From: Limnohabitans sp. 2KL-17
GTDB lineage: Bacteria > Pseudomonadota > Gammaproteobacteria > Burkholderiales > Burkholderiaceae_C
Length of the DNA: 64,000 nt
Reading direction: 5' to 3'
NCBI RefSeq assembly: GCF_003063415.1
Contig: NZ_NESK01000013.1
Span: 1-64,000 of the forward strand
Of this stretch, positions 1 to 7,678 are shown one piece after another. Below the pieces are notes generated by a model that saw only the letters and a list, made by a program, of their open reading frames with translations, was not told the origin of the DNA and ran no database searches. A program made the translations under genes and the position numbers. Within the stretch, counting starts at the first letter, position 1. The number at the start of each line of letters is the position of its first letter.

Positions 1-110
1 CCATACTCCTGGGCGATTTGATTGATGGTCTTCATCCCGCCGAGCGCCTCCAGCCCCACCTTGGCCTTGAACTCCGGCGGATGAACTCTGCGTTTTTTTG
101 ATTCAGTCAT
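1..110 (-). CDS. IS3-family transposase OrfA, N-terminal part (cut by window edge)
   Basis: Reading leftwards from an ATG at 108-110, the product begins MTESKKRRVHPPEFKAKVGL and continues to the window edge with a helix-turn-helix-like stretch ending IAQEYG. This is the usual opening of the small DNA-binding OrfA of IS3-family elements; only about 36 residues are present. The IS end should lie between 121 and about 175, next to the stop codon of the reverse transcriptase gene. The family is assigned from the N-terminal pattern only; the subgroup cannot be fixed from this fragment. Confidence 0.8.
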   Translation of the reverse strand, partial: MTESKKRRVHPPEFKAKVGLEALGGMKTINQIAQEY

Positions 111-120
111 TGGTAACCCG

Positions 121-173
121 TTTTTTTTGGATAGTGTCCCACTTAAACACCTGTCCCAAATTCGGGGTCCACT
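121..173. repeat. Probable terminal region of the IS3-family element
   Basis: This non-coding strip separates the transposase start from the reverse transcriptase stop. Read on the minus strand it begins near TGGACCCCGAATTTGGGACA and then GTGGGACAC, which resembles IS3/IS150-type ends rich in a GGACCCC...GGGACA pattern. The partner end is outside the window, so the exact terminus and any target duplication cannot be confirmed. Confidence 0.5.
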
Positions 174-1412
174 TCAAACTGCCGGAACGGTCAGCGAATC
201 GTAGTTAGGAATGTATCTGTGACTAGTCTTGTCAGTTCGCTTTGCTTCAAAGTATGCTTTCAGCGCTCGCTTAGGGTTAGGTGGCATAGGGATCTTGAAT
301 CTGTCGAACAACTGCCGGACTGTGTTGTCGATCCGGTAGAGCACAGCAGGATCGTTGATTTGCGAATAGTAGAAGACCCATCCAAAACGCGGTCCCTTGT
401 AGATGCATCCCGTTAGCTTCAGATTTAGATTCCACCTAAAGCGGGCACGAGCAGCATTGCGCTCAGACGTAGTCACAGCGTTTCTGAACCGGTGCCGATA
501 TTCAACGAACGTCTCGACTAACGAGCTTTCGAACGAAATCACGTTGGTCGACTTAACCGAGATGCGATCAGGCAGTACAGAGTACCCCAGATATTTAAAT
601 CCATCAGCGGTCAATCCAGTATGGCTTTTTGACCCCGGCTCATTGATGGGATGTGGCTGAAGCTTGGACGCGCGCAAAATCCCCAATACTTCTTTGCATA
701 GCGGACTTGGGTCAACGTCAGTGAGGATGATGATGTCATCCACATACCTGATGTAAAAAGGTGCGAGCGACCGGATCCGCGCGTCAACATCCAGCATGAA
801 GATCTCAGCCAGTACGTTTGATATTGACAGGCCCTGGGGCACTCCCTTTGTTCTGGGCTGGGCGCTGCTCGCTGCGTTTTCGGCAACAGTTGGATTCCTG
901 AGCGCGCAGGTAATGAGCTTACGAAACGCTGGCAATCGCGCTCGCCGCCCAGTGCGAGACATCACAATGGAATGGTTAAGGGACGGATAGAAGTCGCGAA
1001 GATCGATCCGTATGAAGTGCGGGTATATGCCCGAGTCAACTGCGGCTTTAAGCGCATCAATCTTCACCTGCGGAAGGTCAGGCCTCGCTTCTGGATAGAC
1101 CTCAAACAGGTAATCGCAAAGAGCACGAAGCGTCACACGGTCGCGAATGGTAGGAATGGCGAGTTGCCTTGGAGCTTTGTCCGCGCCCCTCAAAACTAGT
1201 TTCTCTTTGTACTTTGTGTACTTGTAAGTCCCTGCCAGCGCTTTCTTCGAAATCAGGGCGATCTCAGAGGAAAGACGCGAGACAAAGTTTCGCGCATCAA
1301 CACGGTCCAAGCCGACCGCCCGGCTGTCGGATAGTCGCTTCGAGTATGTGTTTGCTAACCCGGTAGGGGAAAACTTGTCTCGAAACGCTCTGGCCGCACT
1401 TATCTTTGCCAT
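174..1412 (-). CDS. Reverse transcriptase, probable defence-associated (DRT/UG-type) paired with a SLATT protein
   Basis: A 412-residue RNA-directed DNA polymerase. Visible motifs in order: a GLDRV N-terminal motif (34-38), an IPTIRDRV block (86-93), motif A with Asp137 in IRIDLRDFYPSLNH (133-146), motif B GVPQGLSISNVLAEIF (190-205), the catalytic YVDD (223-226) and FKYLGYS (272-278). There is no group II intron maturase X/thumb plus endonuclease layout and no retron-style msr/msd seen beside it. The ATG lies inside the 3' end of the SLATT-like gene (13 bp overlap), so the two are translationally coupled. This fits reverse transcriptases of anti-phage systems that act with a membrane effector. 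The C-terminus (SHRYIPNYDS, then a few residues) looks complete, although the stop codon touches the IS end. Molecular class (DRT number) is not certain. Confidence 0.85.
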   Translation of the reverse strand: MAKISAARAFRDKFSPTGLANTYSKRLSDSRAVGLDRVDARNFVSRLSSEIALISKKALAGTYKYTKYKEKLVLRGADKAPRQLAIPTIRDRVTLRALCDYLFEVYPEARPDLPQVKIDALKAAVDSGIYPHFIRIDLRDFYPSLNHSIVMSRTGRRARLPAFRKLITCALRNPTVAENAASSAQPRTKGVPQGLSISNVLAEIFMLDVDARIRSLAPFYIRYVDDIIILTDVDPSPLCKEVLGILRASKLQPHPINEPGSKSHTGLTADGFKYLGYSVLPDRISVKSTNVISFESSLVETFVEYRHRFRNAVTTSERNAARARFRWNLNLKLTGCIYKGPRFGWVFYYSQINDPAVLYRIDNTVRQLFDRFKIPMPPNPKRALKAYFEAKRTDKTSHRYIPNYDSLTVPAV

Positions 1413-1945
1413 CCGAATGCGAGGCCGAGAGGAAGGAGGTACACAACACCAATGCCCGCAACACGAAGCGACAAATGCAGTCCGAAAAGGAAGTAGTCCG
1501 CCACTGACGGCTTTCTCGACGTAAGCCCAGTGCTGTTGAGAACGCGAAAATGGCGATAGTCATAGGAAGTGTGGTTTTCACATTCTTGGAGCAGCTTCGC
1601 GTATCGTGGCGGCTTTTCAGTTGCGGGGACGGTGCCAGCCTTCAGCTCATCGAACAGGGTCTTTAACGCGAGATGATTGGCGCGCATCATAAGCGCCCGA
1701 CCTTTGAAATCGCGGCTCGCAACTAGCATCGATATTGCAAGTAGGCCGACGGATAGGACGGCCATCGAGATGTCCGTATCTGGACCGAGGAACTTCTCAT
1801 GCCTGACCGCAACAATAGAGCCGGCTGTGCTCAGGACCGCATACCAGATAAGCAACACCTGCGTGTGCAGGTCGTTGTTGCGCAGACGCACTTCCGCGGC
1901 GATACGGGCTTTGTAGGTAAACCAGATGTCGTCAAATTGGGGCAT
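1400..1945 (-). CDS. SLATT-like multi-pass membrane protein, predicted effector of the RT system
   Basis: A 181-residue protein with an amphipathic N-terminal helix followed by two closely spaced hydrophobic segments (about 30-48 and 58-76), a charged cytoplasmic helix region with KLLQECENHTSYDY near 119-132, and a hydrophobic C-terminal segment (about 150-177). This layout matches the SLATT superfamily (two-TM pore-forming effectors described with SMODS/SLOG systems), of which one family is known to neighbour reverse transcriptases. It is the first gene of the RT operon and overlaps it by 13 bp. No clear Shine-Dalgarno sequence precedes its ATG. The expected role is a pore or membrane-disrupting toxin triggered by the RT product; that role is inferred from family and context. 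Confidence 0.7.
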   Translation of the reverse strand: MPQFDDIWFTYKARIAAEVRLRNNDLHTQVLLIWYAVLSTAGSIVAVRHEKFLGPDTDISMAVLSVGLLAISMLVASRDFKGRALMMRANHLALKTLFDELKAGTVPATEKPPRYAKLLQECENHTSYDYRHFRVLNSTGLTSRKPSVADYFLFGLHLSLRVAGIGVVYLLPLGLAFGWQR

Positions 1946-1964
1946 GGCAAAGGTGGAGGGATGA

Positions 1965-2100
1965 GTATTGAGAAGTAAGTAATTCGCCCTTGTTCAGGAC
2001 CAGGGACATCGTCCCAACAGGTTGCCCCGTTAGTCATTAGATTCGCCGTTTGCACAGCCTCGTGCCCGCCACTCCAGGGTGAATACTAACTTATTCTAAA
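1965..2100 (-). ncRNA. Candidate structured non-coding RNA of the RT-SLATT system
   Basis: AAGTAAGTAATTC (1973-1985) is nearly the reverse complement of GAATACTAACTT (2081-2092): 11 pairs with one mismatch and one bulge, forming a closing stem around a 95-base interior. The interior has two perfect hairpins, GGGACATCGTCCC (2003-2015) and GCACAGCCTCGTGC (2052-2065). As RNA on the minus strand the 3' arm reads with a tandem UUAC-UUAC pattern. It lies 28 bases before the SLATT ATG, on the same strand as the operon. Many defence reverse transcriptases copy an adjacent structured RNA, so this is the obvious candidate. The folding is read by eye; transcription and conservation are unknown, and it could also be a structured leader. 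Confidence 0.4.
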
Positions 2101-2429
2101 TGCGATCACCAAACACGAAAGCGTATGCAGATTTACACTTGAACTTACCCCGACCTCGCCGGCCCCCGAGAGCGTCCAAATAGAAATCCGCCGGCGAACT
2201 GCGGGCGTTGTTTCATAGCACGTCGGAGACGTTTCTCAAGCTCACGAACTAGGATGTCCTCCCGGCCCCTTCGCGTCGTTCGCCTTTCTGCAGGTCTTGG
2301 TGGCTCAATGACCGCATTGGAGCCGAGACCGTGAACTGCGCTTCCAGCGGCGAGCGACCGCTCCCGCTGCAAACCAGTCCATTTGACTGTCGCCTTGGGC
2401 GCGCAGAAAGACCAAAGCGGGATTTTTAG

Positions 2430-2569
2430 AAAAGTGGCAACTTCAGTGCCGCAAAATCGGAAAAGTAGCAACTTCAGAGACGCATTGATAGCAAGTGCTG
2501 TGACGTAAATTTCAGATCGCCTATAAAAATCAATAACTTAGAAAACTATGGGTAGCAACTTCAATGACG
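2430..2569. repeat. Three direct copies of a GTAGCAACTTCA-type repeat (IS-end-like)
   Basis: AAAAGTGGCAACTTCAG (2430-2446) and AAAAGTAGCAACTTCAG (2461-2477) are exactly 31 bases apart and differ at one position. A third copy, GTAGCAACTTCAATGACG, lies at 2552-2569. Multiple short terminal repeats of this kind occur at the ends of IS21-family elements, which would suit a decayed element. No istA/istB coding sequence is visible nearby, so the assignment is tentative. Confidence 0.5.
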
Positions 2570-2790
2570 TTCCGCAAACGTGCAGAACTTCTGCTGAACG
2601 TCACTGAAGATGCTATTTTCAGCAACCATGTATTTGGTCTGCTTTAGGCTGGAAGCAGAGCTTGAAGAAATTCCGCCACTGGCAGCAACCGACCCATTGC
2701 GGACTTACGCCAACTGGAAAAGCAAACGCTCAACGTTGAAACTGAGCCTCGAGCAGAGAGTAGCCGACGCAAGTCAGCTAGAGCGACTGG

Positions 2791-3408
2791 TTAGCCACGT
2801 TTAAGGTGCGGCTTGAGCTCGACTTCTACGGCCTGAACTGCCGCCTGAAATTTTTTCGATAGCTCGTTGTCTTGGGCCTGCGGAGACGCAAACACTTCTG
2901 ATTTAATCTTCACCCCGAACTCTCTGTCTGACTTGAAGTGCTCCCCGCCTGAATGTTCATTGTCAATATATGCCTCAGTTGCGGCCCAGAGCACTCGCAA
3001 AAGTCTTCTCAGCTCATCGGTCTTCGTACGAACTGATGTTCCCCAAAGCGCTTCGACCTCTAGTGTTTGGGTGTCGAACTCCTGCAAAGCGGCGTAGACC
3101 GGCTCCCAGCGCGCGGAGAAAACGTGACCGTACGCGTTTGCACGTGTTCTTGTGCGGTCCGTCGATCCGTCGTCACTCTGACCGTCTGGAAATTCACTGG
3201 GACGAATCAAAGGGCTGCGATAGATCTGAATCTCATCCCTCAGCTTGTACGTCGCCTTGGCAAGTTTCCTGGCGACCTCGAAGTCAGCAGTCCCGCGCAA
3301 CTGTCGACTCCAAGTCTTCAGACCAAGCACAGCTACAACCGCAGTAACTATGCCTGCAGTAGCAAGGACAACGTCCTTGATAGCAGTAACGATTTCAAGA
3401 GTTGACAT
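2791..3408 (-). CDS. Hypothetical protein with one N-terminal membrane segment
   Basis: A 205-residue protein. Residues about 8-29 form one hydrophobic segment (ATAGIVTAVVAVLGL); the rest is predicted soluble, helical and charged, with a patch of Asp/Thr/Arg near 75-90 and Trp-rich helices around 95-145. Such one-TM plus helical-domain proteins are common in accessory and defence islands, but I do not recognise a named family. The neighbours on the same strand are the HEPN-like gene upstream and the RT system downstream, both separated by several hundred bases, so it is probably its own transcription unit. Function unknown. Confidence 0.65.
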   Translation of the reverse strand: MSTLEIVTAIKDVVLATAGIVTAVVAVLGLKTWSRQLRGTADFEVARKLAKATYKLRDEIQIYRSPLIRPSEFPDGQSDDGSTDRTRTRANAYGHVFSARWEPVYAALQEFDTQTLEVEALWGTSVRTKTDELRRLLRVLWAATEAYIDNEHSGGEHFKSDREFGVKIKSEVFASPQAQDNELSKKFQAAVQAVEVELKPHLKRG

Positions 3409-3820
3409 TTTTATTGGTAGTGGCCTAAGTAGCTATTTGGCTGATTCTAGGGGGGGGCGGTGAACCAAACGCATCCATCCCCCGAAAGTGGAATCAACCG
3501 TCATCTTTCAGGAGGGATGACGAGTACCCACTTATGGCCGAATCCAGTCATCGGATCGGCGGTTGGTCTGCCTGGCTGATCTGGCCCCTTTAGGAAACTG
3601 ACACCAACTTCGAAAAGCCATTGACACCGGTTCCGGCCTTTTGACAGGAACTTCTGAACCCTATGTAGGGTTCCACAATTAGCGTCAGTGAACCTTCAGC
3701 GAAATCCAGAGGTTTGACACTAACTCTTGCGCAGGAGTCGAAGCGCACTCCGAATTAAGTGACAGATTCCTACTTTTCCCGCACAAATATTGTCAGTCAG
3801 CATCAGATCCAGAGCAGACA
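3409..3820. other. Non-coding stretch of the accessory island
   Basis: No coding sequence is supported. The only clear structure is an inverted repeat with 7-base arms, CGTCATC (3499-3505) and GATGACG (3516-3522), close to a run of eight G at about 3451-3458. The region looks like leftover inter-element DNA. Confidence 0.4.
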
Positions 3821-4552
3821 TCAGCTCAGAGAGGTCTCAACGAAGGAAATCTCGTCAGTTATCAAGGCCAGGATTTCCGCGTCATACATCTGAAGCGGCT
3901 TACCCACCATACTTGAATCCAAAGTTCGGTGCCGCCAGGTAACCGACGATATTCCTTTCTTCTCAAGTTCGGGCGGCCAATTGATCAGCTCCCCGCGTTT
4001 ATGTGACACAGTGTTCCTTAGAATCCGAGCAAACTGATACCAAGTTAAGCCGTGAAGTTTGTCCGTCTGGGCAGATTCACGGCAGTACAGGCCGAGCACC
4101 TCAAAGCTCTCAGCAACAACTGATCGTCGCAGCATCTTTTGGAATTCATCGACCATGGTTGGCTGATCTTTACGCAGCGATGTTGTACTGCCAAAAACAG
4201 GTCCAAGGTCCGCCGTGAACGCCACATTCGGCGACCGTACTTCATGAATCATGGTGCCGACAAGTTTCCAATCAATGGAATCTGAAAAACCAAGAAGAAT
4301 GTTTCCCAGAAGCAGATTGCCGTAGAGGTGGTGTAGAGCGTTTAGAAGCTCGTTTTTGGTCATTGGCGTAAATGCAGGCGATAGGTCATTGAAAGTTATG
4401 GTAGCTGCTGTTTGCGCCCTTGAAATAAGTAAGTCACCGCGAAGGGCGGGTAATGGCCGATCGCTGTAATTCAGCTTACGACGAGCAATGACTGTAACCG
4501 CTGCAAAGGAGTCAATTGAACTGCCGTGTTCAATGCTCAGCATGACTGGCAT
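3821..4552 (-). CDS. Hypothetical protein with HEPN-like RN-x3-H motif
   Basis: A 243-residue protein of no recognised named family. The segment WYQFARILRNTVSHKRG contains R179-N180-x3-H184, the arrangement used by HEPN-domain ribonucleases, within a helical C-terminal half. The surrounding residues (about 130-240) are mostly helical, and the N-terminal 60 residues look different. HEPN proteins are frequent toxins or effectors in defence islands, and this gene sits upstream of the RT-SLATT unit on the same strand. The same RN-x3-H pattern also occurs in non-nuclease helical proteins, so catalytic activity is only a possibility. Two ATGs (4552 and 4543) could serve as start. Confidence 0.65.
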   Translation of the reverse strand: MPVMLSIEHGSSIDSFAAVTVIARRKLNYSDRPLPALRGDLLISRAQTAATITFNDLSPAFTPMTKNELLNALHHLYGNLLLGNILLGFSDSIDWKLVGTMIHEVRSPNVAFTADLGPVFGSTTSLRKDQPTMVDEFQKMLRRSVVAESFEVLGLYCRESAQTDKLHGLTWYQFARILRNTVSHKRGELINWPPELEKKGISSVTWRHRTLDSSMVGKPLQMYDAEILALITDEISFVETSLS

Positions 4553-4722
4553 TCACCCAACTCAGTAGACAAATAATGATGTCAAAACTGAAATGGAGCC
4601 ATACAAATGCAAAGTTTGGGGTCGGTTGTTGCGGGCAGCTTCGGGTGACCGGAAGCATGTTTTTCTCTGGACATTCGCTAGATGCCATGGTTGAATCGTC
4701 CGCAATTTTCAAAGGAGTTGAA

Positions 4723-5127
4723 ATGAACGGTGGTTGCCTTTGTGGGGCTGTTCGGTACAAGAGCGATGCAGAACCTGTGTATCAACTTTATTGTCATTGC
4801 CGCGATTGCCAAAGGGTGAGCGGTAGCGCCTCCGCGCCAATCATCTTCTTTCCTTCCCAAGGTCTTTCGATTGAAGGCGAAGTGACGTATTACGAGTCAA
4901 AGGGTTCGAGCGGCAAGAGCATCTATCGGGGGTTTTGCGCGAAGTGCGGCTCCCACCTGTTTGGGCGCCTGGAACGACTTCCCGATTTGCTCTCCATTCG
5001 CGCTGGAACGCTCGATGATCCAGCGGCCTTCCAACCTCAACTGCACATACATGCGAGCCAAGCGGCCCCATGGGAGTACATCGATCCGTCACTTCGATCC
5101 TTCCCGCACGATGTTCCTCAAAGGTGA
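4723..5127 (+). CDS. GFA-family (CENP-V/glutathione-dependent formaldehyde-activating fold) protein
   Basis: A 134-residue zinc protein beginning MNGGCLCGAVRY. Cysteine clusters for two zinc sites are visible: C5/C7, C24-H-C26-x2-C29 and C72-x2-C75 (FCAKCGSHLF). The family includes glutathione-dependent formaldehyde-activating enzyme and many uncharacterised small proteins; no substrate can be named. The start at 4723 was chosen because AAAGGAG (4711-4717) precedes it at good spacing and the zinc fold begins there. The reading frame stays open for 49 codons upstream, but that stretch has no family resemblance. It marks the right edge of the low-GC island. Confidence 0.88.
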   Translation: MNGGCLCGAVRYKSDAEPVYQLYCHCRDCQRVSGSASAPIIFFPSQGLSIEGEVTYYESKGSSGKSIYRGFCAKCGSHLFGRLERLPDLLSIRAGTLDDPAAFQPQLHIHASQAAPWEYIDPSLRSFPHDVPQR

Positions 5128-5287
5128 CAACGCCCAAAGTTATGTCGAACTAGCTTGTCGAGTGCAATGAACGGCAGTAGGCGCTAAGGCCGAGGACTCC
5201 CATCGCGGTTGCAAACAGCACCACTTCAACAGATGCATGCATTTCTGCAAGCCTATGCTGCACATGGGCTTCAACGCCCCTTAAAAG

Positions 5288-6328
5288 TCAATGCCCGTGC
5301 CTGTGGTGAATGTCAGGGTAATGGGGATGGCTGTGCTGGATGGGCAGGTGTGTATGCCGATGAGTGTGTTTGCTGGCGTCACTTGCATCCACCCCATGGG
5401 CGTGCTGGTGGTGCGCATCGTGCTCATGTTCGTGCTCGTGTTCCAGCCATTCGTGCAGGTGCTCATGGGCATGGTTTTCAGTGAGATGCAGCCACACGCC
5501 CAAGCCCATCAGCACGGTAGCAACCCAAAACGCCACAGACGTCGTTTCTGAAAAAACAAACAAGGCCACTGCGGCCCCCATGAAGGGGGCGGTTGAAAAG
5601 TAAGCCCCCGTTCTTGCCGCGCCCAAGCCCCGCAATGCCAAAACAAACAACAGAAGACTGATGCCGTAGCCCAGCAAGCCGACGGCCATCGTTGCAGACA
5701 AGAGGGCGAAGTTGGGCCAAGCAGCCCCCATGCTGACAGCCATCGCCGTGTTCACAGTCCCGGCAATCAGCCCCTTGTTGCTTGCAATAAAAAGCGCATC
5801 TGATGCCGACACTTTGCGGGTGAGGTTGTTGTCAATGGCCCAGCACAAGCAGGCGACGCTGACCAGTACAGGCCCCATGGCGCCGAACTTGAATGATGCT
5901 TCTGTCTGCCAACCCAGTGCGACACCCCCTGCCACGATGGCCAGCATGCCCCACACGATGCGCCGTCCGGAATTTTCCTTGAACACCAGCCAGGCGATCA
6001 ACGCTGTCAGCACGGCTTCCAGGTTCAACACCAACGAAGCCGTAGCGCCGCTGGTGGCGGTCAAGCCAAACATCAGGGCCACAGGCCCCATCACGCCGCC
6101 AAAGAAAACAGCACCCAAAAGCCATGGCCATTCATGACGTGAAAGCCCCGAGGGTTTGAGCCCGCCGTCACGGACAAGCCGTGCCAGTGTCAATCCGATG
6201 CCACTGCCTAAATAGAGAAGCCCAGCCAGCAACACAGGCGGCATATCGCCGGCCAAGAGCTTCGCAAATGGGGTGCTCGCTCCAAACAGCGCAGCCGCAC
6301 CCAACGCGTAAAGGACACTTTTGTTCAT
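5288..6328 (-). CDS. DMT/EamA-family transporter with histidine-rich C-terminal tail
   Basis: A 346-residue inner-membrane protein with two EamA repeats and about ten membrane segments, starting MNKSVLYALGAAALFGAST. The last 66 residues hold about two dozen histidines in HxH and HEHEH arrangements, a cytoplasmic metal-binding tail typical of metal exporters or metal-sensing tails. Most EamA proteins export metabolites or drugs, so the tail suggests metal transport or metal gating here. It is divergent from the ArsP-like permease across about 215 bases. The ATG at 6328 was chosen over an in-frame start 16 codons upstream because the first membrane helix follows directly. Confidence 0.85.
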   Translation of the reverse strand: MNKSVLYALGAAALFGASTPFAKLLAGDMPPVLLAGLLYLGSGIGLTLARLVRDGGLKPSGLSRHEWPWLLGAVFFGGVMGPVALMFGLTATSGATASLVLNLEAVLTALIAWLVFKENSGRRIVWGMLAIVAGGVALGWQTEASFKFGAMGPVLVSVACLCWAIDNNLTRKVSASDALFIASNKGLIAGTVNTAMAVSMGAAWPNFALLSATMAVGLLGYGISLLLFVLALRGLGAARTGAYFSTAPFMGAAVALFVFSETTSVAFWVATVLMGLGVWLHLTENHAHEHLHEWLEHEHEHEHDAHHQHAHGVDASDASKHTHRHTHLPIQHSHPHYPDIHHRHGH

Positions 6329-6544
6329 GCCAGGATTGTCTGCCTGAAATGTCCATACCCATGCGGATTTCGGCATTGGCGATCAGCACCCGCTGCGCAA
6401 CCTGCATGTCACCGCCACCTTTGATATGAATCAATGGAAATAGTCCGACCGTGCCTCAGACTGGGCAGCAGTCATGGCGTGATGTTGAGAGGGCTTGTCC
6501 CATCAGTCAGATGCATGACTTCTGAGTCAAGACACGTACAGACC

Positions 6545-7657
6545 ATGAACCCCGCAGCCTCTTTTTTTCACAACGCCATTTTCAAGTGGGTTGCCTCGGC
6601 CTTGGTCGTCGCTGCTGTGGTGGTGGGGTTCAACCAGTTGGGCATTTCAGCTTTGGGTTGGGCCAATGCCCAATTGCTGCGAATGGAATGGCTCTCGTCA
6701 GGGGTCGGGTGGTTTGTGCAAGGCATTTTGGGATTGAGCCTGAGCACGCCGGTGGGGGCGAGTGTCCATTTCTTTGTCTACGATGTCATCAAGATCTTCA
6801 TCCTCCTGTCGGTGTTGATCTTTTCGATCTCGTACATCCAAAGCTACTTTCCGCCAGAACGGACACGCGCCATTCTTGGCAAGTTCTCGGGGTTCAAGGG
6901 CAGTCTGCTGGCTGCCTTGCTGGGGACGATCACGCCCTTTTGCTCTTGTTCCTCGATACCACTCTTCATTGGGTTTACGGGCGCCGGACTGCCTTTGGGT
7001 GTGACTTTTTCGTTCCTGATTTCTTCTCCTCTGGTGGACCTGGCTTCGGTGATTTTGCTGGCCAGCATCTTTGATTGGACCGTTGCGATCGTCTATGTGA
7101 GCTTGGGTGTGGCTTTGGCGGTCTTGGGGGGCATGGCCATTGGCCGCGCCAGGATGGAGCGCCACATTGAGGCCTTCGTTTTTGCCACACCCGTTCTGGA
7201 GGCCGAACAAGTCAGTATGAGCCGACTCGAAAGGGCTGTTTACGCCAAGGAACAGGTAGCTGACATCGTGCGGCGCGTCTGGCTGTATGTGTTGCTGGGT
7301 GTGGGCATTGGCGCAGGCATCCACAACTGGATTCCTCAGGAATGGGTTGAGGCCACTTTGGGGCAGAGCCATTGGTGGTCGGTTCCCTTGGCGGTCCTAG
7401 TGGGGGTCCCCATGTACGCCGACATCTTTGGTACTTTGCCCATTGCTGAAGCGATGGTGGCTCGCGGTGTTGGCTTGGGGACTGCGCTGGCTTTCATGAT
7501 GTCTGTGACAGCACTGTCGCTGCCTTCGCTCATTTTGCTCAAGCAAGTCGTTCGCCCGCCACTGCTGGCCCTGTTTTTTGGGATTGTGACGCTTGGCATT
7601 GTGGTCATCGGCTATTTCTTCCAATTCATCGGCCCTTACATCCTCTCAACCCGTTAA
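6545..7657 (+). CDS. ArsP-like permease (PF03773 type)
   Basis: A 370-residue permease with about eight to ten membrane helices. The family hallmark TPFCSCSS lies at residues 130-137 (C133, C135), followed by a glycine-rich helix, and a second related motif VGVPMYADIFG sits in the C-terminal half. Characterised relatives (ArsP) export trivalent organoarsenicals; others are of unknown specificity. The start at 6545 was chosen because the hydrophobic core begins just after it; a longer open frame upstream lacks support. The thioredoxin-like gene starts 21 bases after its stop, so the two form an operon. Confidence 0.85.
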   Translation: MNPAASFFHNAIFKWVASALVVAAVVVGFNQLGISALGWANAQLLRMEWLSSGVGWFVQGILGLSLSTPVGASVHFFVYDVIKIFILLSVLIFSISYIQSYFPPERTRAILGKFSGFKGSLLAALLGTITPFCSCSSIPLFIGFTGAGLPLGVTFSFLISSPLVDLASVILLASIFDWTVAIVYVSLGVALAVLGGMAIGRARMERHIEAFVFATPVLEAEQVSMSRLERAVYAKEQVADIVRRVWLYVLLGVGIGAGIHNWIPQEWVEATLGQSHWWSVPLAVLVGVPMYADIFGTLPIAEAMVARGVGLGTALAFMMSVTALSLPSLILLKQVVRPPLLALFFGIVTLGIVVIGYFFQFIGPYILSTR

Positions 7658-7678
7658 ACCTCAAATCAAGGATCTGTC

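Larger units (their letters stand above)
1946..2790. other. Intergenic stretch of the island: candidate ncRNA, IS-end-like repeats, ORF debris
   Basis: No gene can be defended here. 1965-2100 is the candidate ncRNA. 2145-2471 is open on the minus strand (108 codons), but its first part runs through the direct repeats and I recognise nothing in it. 2430-2569 carries the direct repeats. 2610-2804 is open on the plus strand (64 codons) and has a leucine/glutamate-rich tail of unknown meaning that overlaps the end of the next minus-strand gene. The stretch looks like transposon and gene debris. Confidence 0.5.

Noticed and set aside
174-2100. Retron (msr/msd) interpretation of the reverse transcriptase locus
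   Set aside because: The YVDD RT lies downstream of a SLATT-type gene and I see no msr/msd-like paired a1/a2 arrangement directly before the RT; the DRT-type reading fits better.
2145-2471. 108-codon minus-strand frame between the island genes
   Set aside because: Its first part runs through the direct repeats and the rest is basic low-complexity; no start signal or homology pattern was recognised.
2610-2804. 64-codon plus-strand frame in the island
   Set aside because: Short, overlaps the end of the 2791-3408 gene on the other strand, and no family was recognised; mentioned only as possible debris.
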